64,000 nt of DNA, taken from Algoriphagus sp. AK58 (GTDB lineage Bacteria; Bacteroidota; Bacteroidia; Cytophagales; Cyclobacteriaceae). Under the pieces are notes generated by a model. It saw only the letters and a program-made list of their open reading frames with translations, searched no databases and was not told the origin of the DNA. The position numbers and the translations under genes were made by a program. The stretch lies in NCBI RefSeq assembly GCF_014324365.1, contig NZ_QEIG01000018.1, positions 177,788-241,787 of the forward strand, in the 5' to 3' direction. Below are positions 26,729-33,883 of this stretch, in pieces. Every line of letters starts with the position of its first letter. Positions within the stretch are counted from its first letter, which is position 1.

Positions 26729-26971
26729 ATGGACAAACTCAAAAACATACATCCGGGTGAAATTCTGAGCGAAGAGTTTTTGAAACCGATGGGAATCACA
26801 GCCTATAAATTGGCTAAGGAAACTCATATTCCTCAAACAAGGATCTCTGAGATCATCCTTGGAAAAAGAAGAATTACAGCGGATTCAGCCATCCGCTTTT
26901 CGAAATTCTTTGGAACCACTCCAAAATTCTGGCTAGGTCTTCAGGACGATTATGACTTGGAGGAAGAATAA
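26729..26971 (+). CDS. HigA-family antitoxin (HTH, XRE type)
   Basis: From the ATG at 26729 it has 80 residues. IHPGEILSEEFLKPMGITAY and the HTH (KLAKETHIPQTRISEIILGK) are characteristic of HigA antitoxins (VapI family). The tail KFWLGLQDDYDLEEE is conserved too. HigA normally follows a HigB toxin. Here it follows a ParE/RelE toxin that already has its own upstream antitoxin. A TTG start at 26720 would overlap the toxin and is less likely. A terminator follows. Confidence 0.85.
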   Translation: MDKLKNIHPGEILSEEFLKPMGITAYKLAKETHIPQTRISEIILGKRRITADSAIRFSKFFGTTPKFWLGLQDDYDLEEE

Positions 26972-27017
26972 AATTCAAAACAGACAGAATTTGACTCGAT
27001 AATTCAATATGAATTCA

Positions 27018-27042
27018 ATAAGGCCTGAAAAGGCCTTTTTTT
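27018..27042 (+). terminator. Terminator of the toxin-antitoxin cluster
   Basis: The short stem AAGGCCT/AGGCCTT is followed by seven T. Confidence 0.65.
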
Positions 27043-27159
27043 ATGGTATTTTGCGAAGCCGATTGAAAATTAAATCTGAAAGGACAGAGCTCTTGATACT
27101 AGCATCTTGATACTCGACACCTTCTAATTTCTTGCCTCTAATCTCTTGCTTCTCACCAA

Positions 27160-28422
27160 ATGAACCCCACTCCCCTAGCCGAACGCATGCGCCCCATCCG
27201 ACTGGAAGATCTGATCGGTCAGGAACATTTGTCTGCGCCATCTTCCTTTCTATACAAAGCCATCAAATCGGGAAATGTGCCTTCGCTGATCCTGTGGGGA
27301 CCTCCGGGTGTGGGCAAAACCACGATTGCCAACATCATTGCCAATGAGATCAAAGTGCCTTTTTACACCCTGAGTGCGATTAGTTCAGGAGTGAAAGACA
27401 TCCGGGAAGTCATCGACAAAGCCAAGTTTCAGCGAGGAACGGTCCTTTTCATTGATGAGATTCACCGCTTCAACAAATCCCAACAGGATGCGCTTTTGGG
27501 AGCGGTGGAAAAAGGAATCATCCGACTCATCGGCGCCACCACAGAAAATCCTTCCTTCGAAGTCAACTCGGCTTTGCTTTCCCGCTGTCAGGTATTCACG
27601 CTGAATCCTTTGGGCAATGCCGAAATGGAGGCGATGATGAAGCAGGCCTTGGAGAAAGATTCGGATCTGAAAAAAATTCAAGTTGAACTTCAGGAAACCG
27701 ATGCGCTACTTCGGATTTCTGGAGGAGATGGACGAAAACTCCTAAACCTCCTCGAAATCGTCATCGACGGAATCAATGAAAATCCCTGTGTGATCACCGA
27801 CGAAAAAGTGATGCAAATCGCCCAGCAAAAGGTGGCACTTTATGACAAATCCGGCGAGCAGCACTACGACATCATTTCAGCCTTTATCAAATCGATTCGT
27901 GGTTCGGATCCCAATGCAGCCGTGTATTGGTTGGCACGGATGATCGAGGGCGGCGAGGATGTGAAGTTTATCGCCCGAAGGCTGGTGATTTTGGCTTCGG
28001 AAGACATCGGGAATGCCAACCCCAATGCCTTACTCCTAGCCACCAATTGTTTTGAAGCGGTGAAAATCATCGGCTACCCCGAAGCCCGGATTATCCTTTC
28101 CCAGTGCGTGACCTATCTGGCAAGCTCGCCGAAAAGTAATGCTTCCTACCTAGCCATCAATCAGGCCCAAGCTTTGGTCAAAGAAACGGGAAATCTTTCC
28201 GTCCCGCTGCATCTCAGAAATGCTCCAACCAAATTGATGAAAGACCTCAACTATGGCAAAGCCTACAAGTATTCCCATGATTTTCCGGGCAACTTTGTCG
28301 AGCAGGAGTTTCTACCCGATGAAATCAAAGGCACCAAACTCTACGAACCCGGAGAAAATGCCCGAGAGAATGAGCTGAGAAAGTATTTGTCTGGGACGTG
28401 GAAGGGGAAGTATGGATACTGA
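27160..28422 (+). CDS. rarA: Replication-associated recombination protein A (MgsA/RarA/WRNIP1 family ATPase)
   Basis: A 420-residue AAA+ ATPase related to clamp loaders that acts at stalled forks. Walker A GPPGVGKT is at 47-54, the Walker B acidic pair D99-E100 is in [19 protein letters not shown], and sensor 1 is [13 protein letters not shown]. The C-terminal MgsA domain reads [19 protein letters not shown] and [13 protein letters not shown]. The gene stands alone. The 180 bases upstream contain repetitive-looking CTTGATACT- and CTTGCCTCT-type sequence. Confidence 0.95.
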   Translation: MNPTPLAERMRPIRLEDLIGQEHLSAPSSFLYKAIKSGNVPSLILWGPPGVGKTTIANIIANEIKVPFYTLSAISSGVKDIREVIDKAKFQRGTVLFIDEIHRFNKSQQDALLGAVEKGIIRLIGATTENPSFEVNSALLSRCQVFTLNPLGNAEMEAMMKQALEKDSDLKKIQVELQETDALLRISGGDGRKLLNLLEIVIDGINENPCVITDEKVMQIAQQKVALYDKSGEQHYDIISAFIKSIRGSDPNAAVYWLARMIEGGEDVKFIARRLVILASEDIGNANPNALLLATNCFEAVKIIGYPEARIILSQCVTYLASSPKSNASYLAINQAQALVKETGNLSVPLHLRNAPTKLMKDLNYGKAYKYSHDFPGNFVEQEFLPDEIKGTKLYEPGENARENELRKYLSGTWKGKYGY

Positions 28423-28481
28423 AAAGCTGGAAGTCCCAAGACGGCAGACCGAAGATTGAAAACATAGATTGTAGTAGTATA

Positions 28482-28530
28482 AAAATCTGCGGAAATCTGT
28501 GTCCTTTTCTGTGTCAATCTGTGGGAAATA
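28482..28530. repeat. Single arm of the CACAGATT-type repeat
   Basis: AATCTGTGTCCTTTT and AATCTGTGGGAAATAAA match the right arm of the inverted repeat at 16651-16758. It lies just past the last terminator of the tRNA array. Confidence 0.6.
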
Positions 28531-28560
28531 AAAAAGCCCCAGAAAAAGTCTGAGGCTTCG
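28530..28560 (-). terminator. Terminator of the tRNA/GIY-YIG array, copy 3
   Basis: The minus strand reads AGCCTCAGA, CTTTT, TCTGGGGCT and six T. The 9-bp stem has one G-T pair. The same element is repeated after each tRNA-like copy that adjoins a GIY-YIG gene. Confidence 0.75.
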
Positions 28561-28563
28561 ATG

Positions 28564-28648
28564 TGGAAGTTGATCCCGAAAGCTTTCGGGAGAACCCCCT
28601 ACCCTCCCGATTGCATCGGGATGCATTGAATCAGCTGAGCTAAACTTT
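28564..28648 (-). pseudogene. Degenerate tRNA-Val-like copy 4, with a palindrome in the T arm
   Basis: The D-arm region matches the intact tRNA-Val genes (AGTTTAGCTCAGCTG), as do the 3' acceptor bases AACTTCCA. The anticodon arm is TCCCGATGCAATCGGGA. The T arm is interrupted by CCCGAAAGCTTTCGGG, which makes the copy 85 bases long. It cannot fold as a tRNA. The stop codon of the upstream GIY-YIG gene overlaps its 5' end. Confidence 0.75.
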
Positions 28649-28895
28649 ATTTTGAAATCAAATCCTCTATCTTTTTCCGGGATTTCCATGATTTCACTTC
28701 TCTTTCTCGTTGATAAGCGTCTGTTTTTTTCGCATACTCTTCGAAATAAAGAACTTCCCAATCTGATAACCCTCCTGTAAAGCCTTTGTGGTTGGAATTG
28801 TGTTTTCGAAGTCGATCAGCCAATCCTTCACAAGTATGGCCGATGTAAAATCTATCTTTTGACGGAGAAAAAATTATGTAGAAATAACACGGCAT
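28647..28895 (-). CDS. GIY-YIG nuclease, copy B in the tRNA array
   Basis: From the ATG at 28893-28895 it encodes 82 residues: the GIY-type motif at 4-7 (YFYI), YIG at 17-19, the catalytic Arg in LADRLRKHN (R28) and the C-terminal REREVKSWKSRKKIEDLI. It belongs to the short URI/UPF0213-like GIY-YIG group. It is 70/82 identical to copy A. The longer ORF from 29006 starts inside the preceding tRNA-like sequence and is rejected. The stop TAA is the first triplet of the next tRNA-like copy (TAAAGTTTAGCTCAG). Confidence 0.88.
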   Translation of the reverse strand: MPCYFYIIFSPSKDRFYIGHTCEGLADRLRKHNSNHKGFTGGLSDWEVLYFEEYAKKTDAYQREREVKSWKSRKKIEDLISK

Positions 28896-28906
28896 AAGTA
28901 AAAATA

Positions 28907-28935
28907 AAAAAGCCCCAGATTTTTCTGAGGCTTCG
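28907..28935 (-). terminator. Terminator of the tRNA/GIY-YIG array, copy 2
   Basis: The minus strand has AGCCTCAGA, a short loop, TCTGGGGCT and a T-run. It is nearly the same as the copies at 28530-28560 and 29271-29297. Confidence 0.75.
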
Positions 28936-28938
28936 ATG

Positions 28939-29012
28939 TGGAAGTTGAGGGATTCGAACCCCCGACCCTCCCGATTGCATCGGGATGCGCTAAACCAGCT
29001 GAGCACACTTCA
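28939..29012 (-). pseudogene. Degenerate tRNA-Val-like copy 3 (anticodon position GCA)
   Basis: The T arm and 3' acceptor equal those of tRNA-Val. The 5' side reads GAAGTGTGCTCAG instead of GGAAGTTTAGCTCAG, so the acceptor stem cannot pair. The D stem has a T-C mismatch. The anticodon arm is TCCCGATGCAATCGGGA, which would put GCA (Cys) in the anticodon. The broken stems make a working tRNA unlikely. It follows the stop of GIY-YIG copy A. Confidence 0.7.
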
Positions 29013-29258
29013 ATTCGATATTAATTCTTCAATCTTTTTTCGGGATTTCCATGATTTCACAACTCTTTCCCGTTGATAGGCAGAAGTTTTATTGATGTGC
29101 TCTTCATAATAAACCACTTCCCAATCCGCTAATCCACCTGTAAAGCCTTTATGATTAGAATTATGTTTTCGGAGGCGTTCGGCCAATCCTTCGCAAGTAT
29201 GGCCGATGTAAAATCTATGTTTTGACGGAGAAAAAATTATGTAGAAATAACACGGCAT
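29010..29258 (-). CDS. GIY-YIG nuclease, copy A in the tRNA array
   Basis: An 82-residue nuclease with YFYI (4-7), YIG (17-19), R28 in LAERLRKHN and the RERVVKSWKSRKKIEELI tail. Family members are single-domain endonucleases related to the UvrC N terminus; some relatives are homing endonucleases. It lies between an intact tRNA-Val gene with its terminator (upstream) and a decayed tRNA-Val copy (downstream), whose 5' end contains its stop codon. It probably reads from its own weak promoter or by leakage through the terminator. Confidence 0.88.
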   Translation of the reverse strand: MPCYFYIIFSPSKHRFYIGHTCEGLAERLRKHNSNHKGFTGGLADWEVVYYEEHINKTSAYQRERVVKSWKSRKKIEELISN

Positions 29259-29270
29259 GATTAAAAATAA

Positions 29271-29297
29271 AAAAAGCCCCAGAAAAATCTGAGGCTA
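29271..29297 (-). terminator. Terminator after intact tRNA-Val, copy 1
   Basis: The minus strand reads AGCCTCAGA, TTTT, TCTGGGGCT and seven T. It begins 5 bases past the tRNA 3' end. Confidence 0.75.
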
Positions 29298-29301
29298 GCT
29301 G

Positions 29302-29376
29302 TGGAAGTTGAGGGATTCGAACCCCCGACCCTCTGCTTGTAAGGCAGATGCTCTGAACCAGCTGAGCTAAACTTCC
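29302..29376 (-). tRNA. tRNA-Val (anticodon UAC)
   Basis: A complete 75-base cloverleaf: acceptor GGAAGTT/AACTTCC, D arm GCTC...GAGC, anticodon arm TCTGC-CTTACAA-GCAGA with anticodon TAC, and T arm GGGGG-TTCGAAT-CCCTC. The discriminator is A and CCA is not encoded. It is identical to the copy at 29572-29646. Confidence 0.95.
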
Positions 29377-29460
29377 ATTACTTTTTGGTTCTACTCGGAT
29401 TCTTTCACCCTACTCTCCCGATGTATTCGGGATGCTCTGAACCAGCTGAGCTAAACTTCC
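29377..29460 (-). pseudogene. Decayed tRNA-Val copy 2 (84-base unit 1)
   Basis: The 5' half (acceptor strand and D arm) equals intact tRNA-Val. The anticodon arm is TCCCGAATACATCGGGA. The T arm and 3' acceptor are replaced by an unrelated sequence containing GAAAGAATCCGA and GAACCAAAAAGTAAT. It is tandem with the next 84-base unit. Confidence 0.75.
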
Positions 29461-29544
29461 ATTACTTTTTGGTTCCATTCGGATTCTTTCACCCGACTCT
29501 CCCGATGTAGTCGGGATGCTCTGAACCAGCTGAGCTAAACTTCC
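29461..29544 (-). pseudogene. Decayed tRNA-Val copy 1 (84-base unit 2)
   Basis: Same length and layout as unit 1, with anticodon arm TCCCGACTACATCGGGA and the same foreign 3' part. The two units differ at only a few positions, so this is a recent tandem duplication. Confidence 0.75.
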
Positions 29545-29571
29545 GAAGTATTTTCGGGAAATTTTTAAACG

Positions 29572-29646
29572 TGGAAGTTGAGGGATTCGAACCCCCGACC
29601 CTCTGCTTGTAAGGCAGATGCTCTGAACCAGCTGAGCTAAACTTCC
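29572..29646 (-). tRNA. tRNA-Val (anticodon UAC), first gene of the array
   Basis: A complete 75-base cloverleaf identical to the gene at 29302-29376. It is the promoter-proximal member of the minus-strand array. A 27-base spacer separates it from the first decayed copy. Confidence 0.95.
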
Positions 29647-29673
29647 GATTACCTTTCCTTTCGAAAGGGAATG

Positions 29674-29681
29674 CAAAGGTA
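29674..29681 (-). promoter_or_regulatory. Promoter -7 box (TACCTTTG) of the tRNA-Val array
   Basis: Matches TAnnTTTG, 27 bases before the first tRNA. A short palindrome (TTTCGAAA) follows in the leader. Confidence 0.6.
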
Positions 29682-29770
29682 ATCTGAATCAATTTGGATG
29701 CAAGAGCCCCTACCACTTTTTTTCATTTGAAATTTTCAAACCATTGAAAATGAACTGAAAAAAGTAATTA

Positions 29771-31597
29771 CTACTCTAAATTCACCATAAATCCTGCTCT
29801 AAACCATCTTCCAGGCATCTGAACGGTACCTGCTTCGATATAATCGGTATTGGTGATATTGGATGCCTCAGCGAAAAAGCCCAACTTCTTAGTACGGTTG
29901 TAATCGGCTCGCATATCCAGCACAAAATACGGATCCAATGCCATTCGCTCCACATAGCGAGCTTTGGTATTCAACTCCAATTTTTGACCCAAACCAAGCA
30001 AAATCCCTCCAATAAATTGGTTTCTCAAGGCAGTCAACGCATATCTGGATTCCAATCCCGGTCTTGCATTGAAATTTGCATCGATAAAGTTATAGGACAC
30101 CATCAGTTCCTTAACCTGAACTGCTTTTCCGTTAGGATTGATCCGGTAATACATACTGGACTCGATCCCGTTGAAAATTACCTCATTGAAATTCTGTGGC
30201 TGCCAAGGTTGCTGAGCATTGGTTCGAGTCCATTCGATCAGATTTTCCGAAAAACGATTAAAATACACCAATTCGGCTCTCCATGGACCTTTAGTCCACT
30301 TTCCTCCAAACTCAAACGATCTTGCCTGTTCGGGCTGCAAATCAGGATTTCCAATGTTGGTTGGCCCTACATAATACAAGTCGGTGTAGGTTGGAATCCG
30401 GAAACTTGACCCAATTCCGGAATAAAACCGTAAAGCTTTGGTGGCCTGATAGCCTACTTCCAATCCGGGAAAATGCTTCCATCCGTATTCAGAATAATAA
30501 TTGGAATAGACTCCAGCCCGGATATCCGTTTTTTGACCCAGATTGACCAATTGCTCCAAAAAGACCCCAACCAAGGAACGATCATGATCTCCCAGATTAG
30601 TGGACTCGATAGCTTCTTTCCGTGTTTCGACCCCGAATCCAGTCGTCCCCCATTTACTTTTGTAACTTCCGTTTGCCTCGATGGCAAAGACATCTGAGGT
30701 GTGAAGGTTGCGGTAAAAATCGGGTTCATTTCTTCGCAACAAGTACTCATCTGCATTTCTTCTCCAATAGGCTCTGGTATTGAGATACCATTGATTTTTG
30801 GAAAAAGTATGAGAAAGAGAAGTTAAAGTCGTTTGAATGCTTTCCCACTGATCTGGGAAAGCTGAGGTATAAAACCCATTGGCACCAAAAGTCCGATCGG
30901 TGTAGGCCACCATTCCACGGAGTTCATGTGCATCGTTCAGTTGAACCCCACCTTCGTAAAAAATATTGCTGACTTTGTAATCCGAATTATACCAATGACC
31001 ATTAGAGTCATCATAGGAAATCGCAAGATTCTGACGGTATTTTCCGGCAGGAAGTGATCCGGCAAAATTGATCCCTTTCATTCCAAAATCTCCGGCATAG
31101 CCCTGAAGTCGAAGGCTTCTCACATCAGAAAGCTGAGTGATGACATTGACCGCACCCGTATAGGCATTTTGACCAAATATCCGTGAACCCGGACCTTTCA
31201 AAACCTCCACTCGCTCGATATTGACCAAAGGAACGGGTATATTCATCATGTGATGACCTGTCTGCGGATCGGTAAGCTTGATTCCATTAAGGAGCATGAG
31301 TGTCTGCTCAAAACTACCTCCACGGATACCGATATCCGCCTGAACACCCGTGACGCCACGCTGACGCACATCCACTCCTGGTACAAAGCTCAACACTTCC
31401 TGTAAGCTTCGGGCAGGTGTAGTCTCCAACTGCTGTCGGTCAACCACGGAGATATTTCTACTTTGCTTGGAAAAAGGAATTTGAATTCGGTTTTCCTGGA
31501 TGAGCACTTCATCCAGTTTTTGGGTGGTGGTATCTGTTTGGGCTTGAAGTTGCAGCGAACCCACAAACAGACCTACCATTGACAGTGCTTTTTTCAT
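29771..31597 (-). CDS. TonB-dependent outer-membrane receptor (BtuB-like)
   Basis: From the ATG at 31595-31597 it has 608 residues and a signal peptide ending in LQAQ. The plug domain runs from about 30 to 160: LDEVLIQENRIQ, RSLQEVLSFVPGVDVRQRG, GIRGGSFEQTLMLLNG and VLKGPGSRIFGQNAYTGAVN. The barrel ends at GRWFRAGFMVNLE. BtuB-type receptors take up cobalamin or iron chelates. The ligand is unknown; no transport operon lies near. It is divergent from the M1 peptidase. An earlier ATG at 31663 would precede the signal peptide. Confidence 0.9.
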   Translation of the reverse strand: MKKALSMVGLFVGSLQLQAQTDTTTQKLDEVLIQENRIQIPFSKQSRNISVVDRQQLETTPARSLQEVLSFVPGVDVRQRGVTGVQADIGIRGGSFEQTLMLLNGIKLTDPQTGHHMMNIPVPLVNIERVEVLKGPGSRIFGQNAYTGAVNVITQLSDVRSLRLQGYAGDFGMKGINFAGSLPAGKYRQNLAISYDDSNGHWYNSDYKVSNIFYEGGVQLNDAHELRGMVAYTDRTFGANGFYTSAFPDQWESIQTTLTSLSHTFSKNQWYLNTRAYWRRNADEYLLRRNEPDFYRNLHTSDVFAIEANGSYKSKWGTTGFGVETRKEAIESTNLGDHDRSLVGVFLEQLVNLGQKTDIRAGVYSNYYSEYGWKHFPGLEVGYQATKALRFYSGIGSSFRIPTYTDLYYVGPTNIGNPDLQPEQARSFEFGGKWTKGPWRAELVYFNRFSENLIEWTRTNAQQPWQPQNFNEVIFNGIESSMYYRINPNGKAVQVKELMVSYNFIDANFNARPGLESRYALTALRNQFIGGILLGLGQKLELNTKARYVERMALDPYFVLDMRADYNRTKKLGFFAEASNITNTDYIEAGTVQMPGRWFRAGFMVNLE

Positions 31598-31620
31598 TGA
31601 GGTAGTTGGTAATTTGAGAT

Positions 31621-31628
31621 CAAAGGTA
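31621..31628 (-). promoter_or_regulatory. Promoter -7 box (TACCTTTG) of the TonB-dependent receptor
   Basis: Matches TAnnTTTG, 23 bases before the ATG at 31597. It lies upstream of that ATG, which supports the short start. Confidence 0.5.
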
Positions 31629-31753
31629 AATGTGTTTTTCCCCAGGAAACAAAAATCCTTCAAAATCGAAAAAGGTTAAAGTCTGTGAGTTGTGTAAAAA
31701 AAATTCGCCAAAAGCACATTTGTCCCTATTTTGAGCCGAAATCAAAACGAATC

Positions 31754-33709
31754 ATGAAGAAACTAACCCTGCTAGGTGGACTTTTGTCCATTTTTATTCT
31801 GACCGCAACTTTTCCTGCTTTTTCTCAGCAAGGGAAAGACAATAATCAGAAGGACTTCTCGGAGTTTATGGACCGAAAAGGAAACAGCTATCGCACCGCC
31901 TCCGGAAAACCCGGAGAAGCCTACTGGCAAAATGCCGCTGACTATCAAATCGAAGTGGCCTTGGATGAAGCCAGTCACACGCTCTCCGGCAAAGTCACCA
32001 TCACCTATACCAACAATAGTCCGGAAAGTCTCGATTTCATTTGGCTTCAGCTAGAGCAAAATCGGTTTACGCCCACTTCAAGAGGAACATTGACTACTCC
32101 CGTCCAAGGGAACCGATACAATGGAGACACGGACGGAGGCTATGACATCAGCAATGTATCCGCCAAAGTGGGCCCGAAAGGAACTCTTTCCTCCAAGCAC
32201 TTGATCGAAGACACTCGCATGCAAGTCTGGTTCAATGAGCCGATTCCTGGCCGAGGCGGCAAAGCGACCGTTTCCATGGATTTTTCTTTTAAAGTCCCCC
32301 AAAAAGGTATGGACCGCATGGGTAGACTGAAAGTGAAAGACGGCTGGATCTATGCCTTTGCGCAGTGGTATCCCAAAGTGGCGGTTTTTGACGAAACTGA
32401 AGGATGGAACGTAGAACCTTACCTTGGCGCAGGAGAGTTTTACCTGGAATATGGAAACTTTGACTACAAAGTGACTGTGCCATACAATCACATCGTGGTG
32501 GGGTCAGGGAAGTTGATGAACCCTACCGAAGTGCTTTCCAAAGAACTCCAAACACGATACGCAAAAGCAGCTCAAAGTGAGGAAACGGTTTATTTGGTTT
32601 CTCCTGAAGAAATCAAAAACACCGCACTCACCCGACCTAAACAAAGCGGTACCGTGACCTGGCACTTCCGTATCCAAAATGCACGCGACATCGCTTTTGC
32701 CACCTCTGACTCCTTCATTTGGGATGCTTCCCGCATCAACCTTCCCAGCGGGAAGACTGCCTTGGCCCAGTCCGTTTACCCGATGGAAAGCAATGGTCAA
32801 GATGCCTGGACTAGATCTACCGAATACAGTAAGGCTTCCATCGAATATTACAGCAAGCAATGGTTTGAGTTCCCTTACGAGACTGCTACCAACGTCGCTG
32901 CCGACATCAATGGCATGGAGTATCCAGGGTTAAACTTCTGTCACTACAACTCCAAAGGAGCTTCCCTATGGGGAGTAACTGACCATGAATTTGGTCATAA
33001 CTGGTTCCCTATGATCGTGGGGTCCAATGAGCGTCGCTATGCTTGGATGGACGAAGGCTTCAACACCTTCATTAACCACTACAGCTCTAATGCTTTCAAC
33101 AACGGCGAATATCCGTCCACACTAAATCAAACCCGCCGATTTAACGGATACTTCACAAGCGAAAGCCGAGAGGGAATCGACAACTATCCGGATGTCACTG
33201 ATACTAGAAATCTGGGAATGGTGGCTTACATGAAACCTGCCATCGGCCTAGTCATGCTGAGAGAATACATCCTAGGACATGAGCGATTCGACAATGCTTT
33301 TCGCTCCTACATCAAAACCTGGGCATATAAGCATCCTCAACCTGCCGATTTCTTCAATCACATGGAAAATGTAGCCGGAGAAAACCTATCCTGGTTTTGG
33401 AAGGGATGGTTTTATGGAAACGGGAACATCGATTTGGGCATCAATTCTGTACAGCCATACGGGGGAAATTACCTCGTGAACTTGGTGAATAAAGGAGACT
33501 TCCCTATGCCCGTGATCTTGGAATTTACCTATGAAGACAATTCTACAGAACGCGTCAAACTACCGGTGGAAATCTGGCAACGCGGCGATACTTGGGGATA
33601 CTTACACAAGACCTCCAAGCAAGTGAAAAAAGTCGAAATCGATCCAGACAAGGTCATTACAGACATCAACCTTGGCAATGACAGCTGGCCTGTTGAGATC
33701 TACAAGTAA
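31754..33709 (+). CDS. Secreted M1-family metallopeptidase
   Basis: From the ATG at 31754 the protein has 651 residues with a signal peptide ending in AFSQ. The N-terminal beta domain includes YQIEVALDEASHTLSGKVTI. The catalytic domain has HEFGH (H411, E412, H415) and the third zinc ligand E434 in WMDEGFNTF, a complete gluzincin site. The exopeptidase signature GxMEN is present as NGMEYPG. It probably trims peptides in the periplasm or outside. A perfect terminator follows. Confidence 0.93.
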   Translation: MKKLTLLGGLLSIFILTATFPAFSQQGKDNNQKDFSEFMDRKGNSYRTASGKPGEAYWQNAADYQIEVALDEASHTLSGKVTITYTNNSPESLDFIWLQLEQNRFTPTSRGTLTTPVQGNRYNGDTDGGYDISNVSAKVGPKGTLSSKHLIEDTRMQVWFNEPIPGRGGKATVSMDFSFKVPQKGMDRMGRLKVKDGWIYAFAQWYPKVAVFDETEGWNVEPYLGAGEFYLEYGNFDYKVTVPYNHIVVGSGKLMNPTEVLSKELQTRYAKAAQSEETVYLVSPEEIKNTALTRPKQSGTVTWHFRIQNARDIAFATSDSFIWDASRINLPSGKTALAQSVYPMESNGQDAWTRSTEYSKASIEYYSKQWFEFPYETATNVAADINGMEYPGLNFCHYNSKGASLWGVTDHEFGHNWFPMIVGSNERRYAWMDEGFNTFINHYSSNAFNNGEYPSTLNQTRRFNGYFTSESREGIDNYPDVTDTRNLGMVAYMKPAIGLVMLREYILGHERFDNAFRSYIKTWAYKHPQPADFFNHMENVAGENLSWFWKGWFYGNGNIDLGINSVQPYGGNYLVNLVNKGDFPMPVILEFTYEDNSTERVKLPVEIWQRGDTWGYLHKTSKQVKKVEIDPDKVITDINLGNDSWPVEIYK

Positions 33710-33713
33710 GCAA

Positions 33714-33746
33714 AAAGGTCCTGAGTTTTCGATCAGGACCTTTTCT
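33714..33746 (+). terminator. Terminator of the M1 peptidase gene
   Basis: A 12-bp stem AAAAGGTCCTGA/TCAGGACCTTTT followed by CTTTTTC. Confidence 0.85.
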
Positions 33747-33883
33747 TTTTCAAAGTTTGATATTCGTCGTTCGCTGTTCAGTATTCTATTACCCTGATGA
33801 AGAATGAAATCATTGAGTTTTTTAAGTCACAAGCCTACTTTAAATGTCGAAATTCATCATTCTAAAATCGTAATTCCAGATTT

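Noticed and set aside
28939..29012. tRNA-Cys (anticodon GCA)
   Set aside because: The acceptor stem cannot pair and the D stem has a mismatch. The sequence elsewhere equals tRNA-Val, so it is a decayed copy and not a cysteine tRNA.
28647..29258. CRISPR array in the repetitive tRNA region
   Set aside because: The repeats are tRNA copies and nuclease genes of 75-363 bases, without short regular repeats and unique spacers. No cas gene is present.
29410..29676. Minus-strand ORF of 88 codons with repeated SLAQLVQSI
   Set aside because: It is the translation of tRNA-Val and its decayed copies. The repeats come from the repeated D arm, and such reading frames are known false calls in tRNA arrays.
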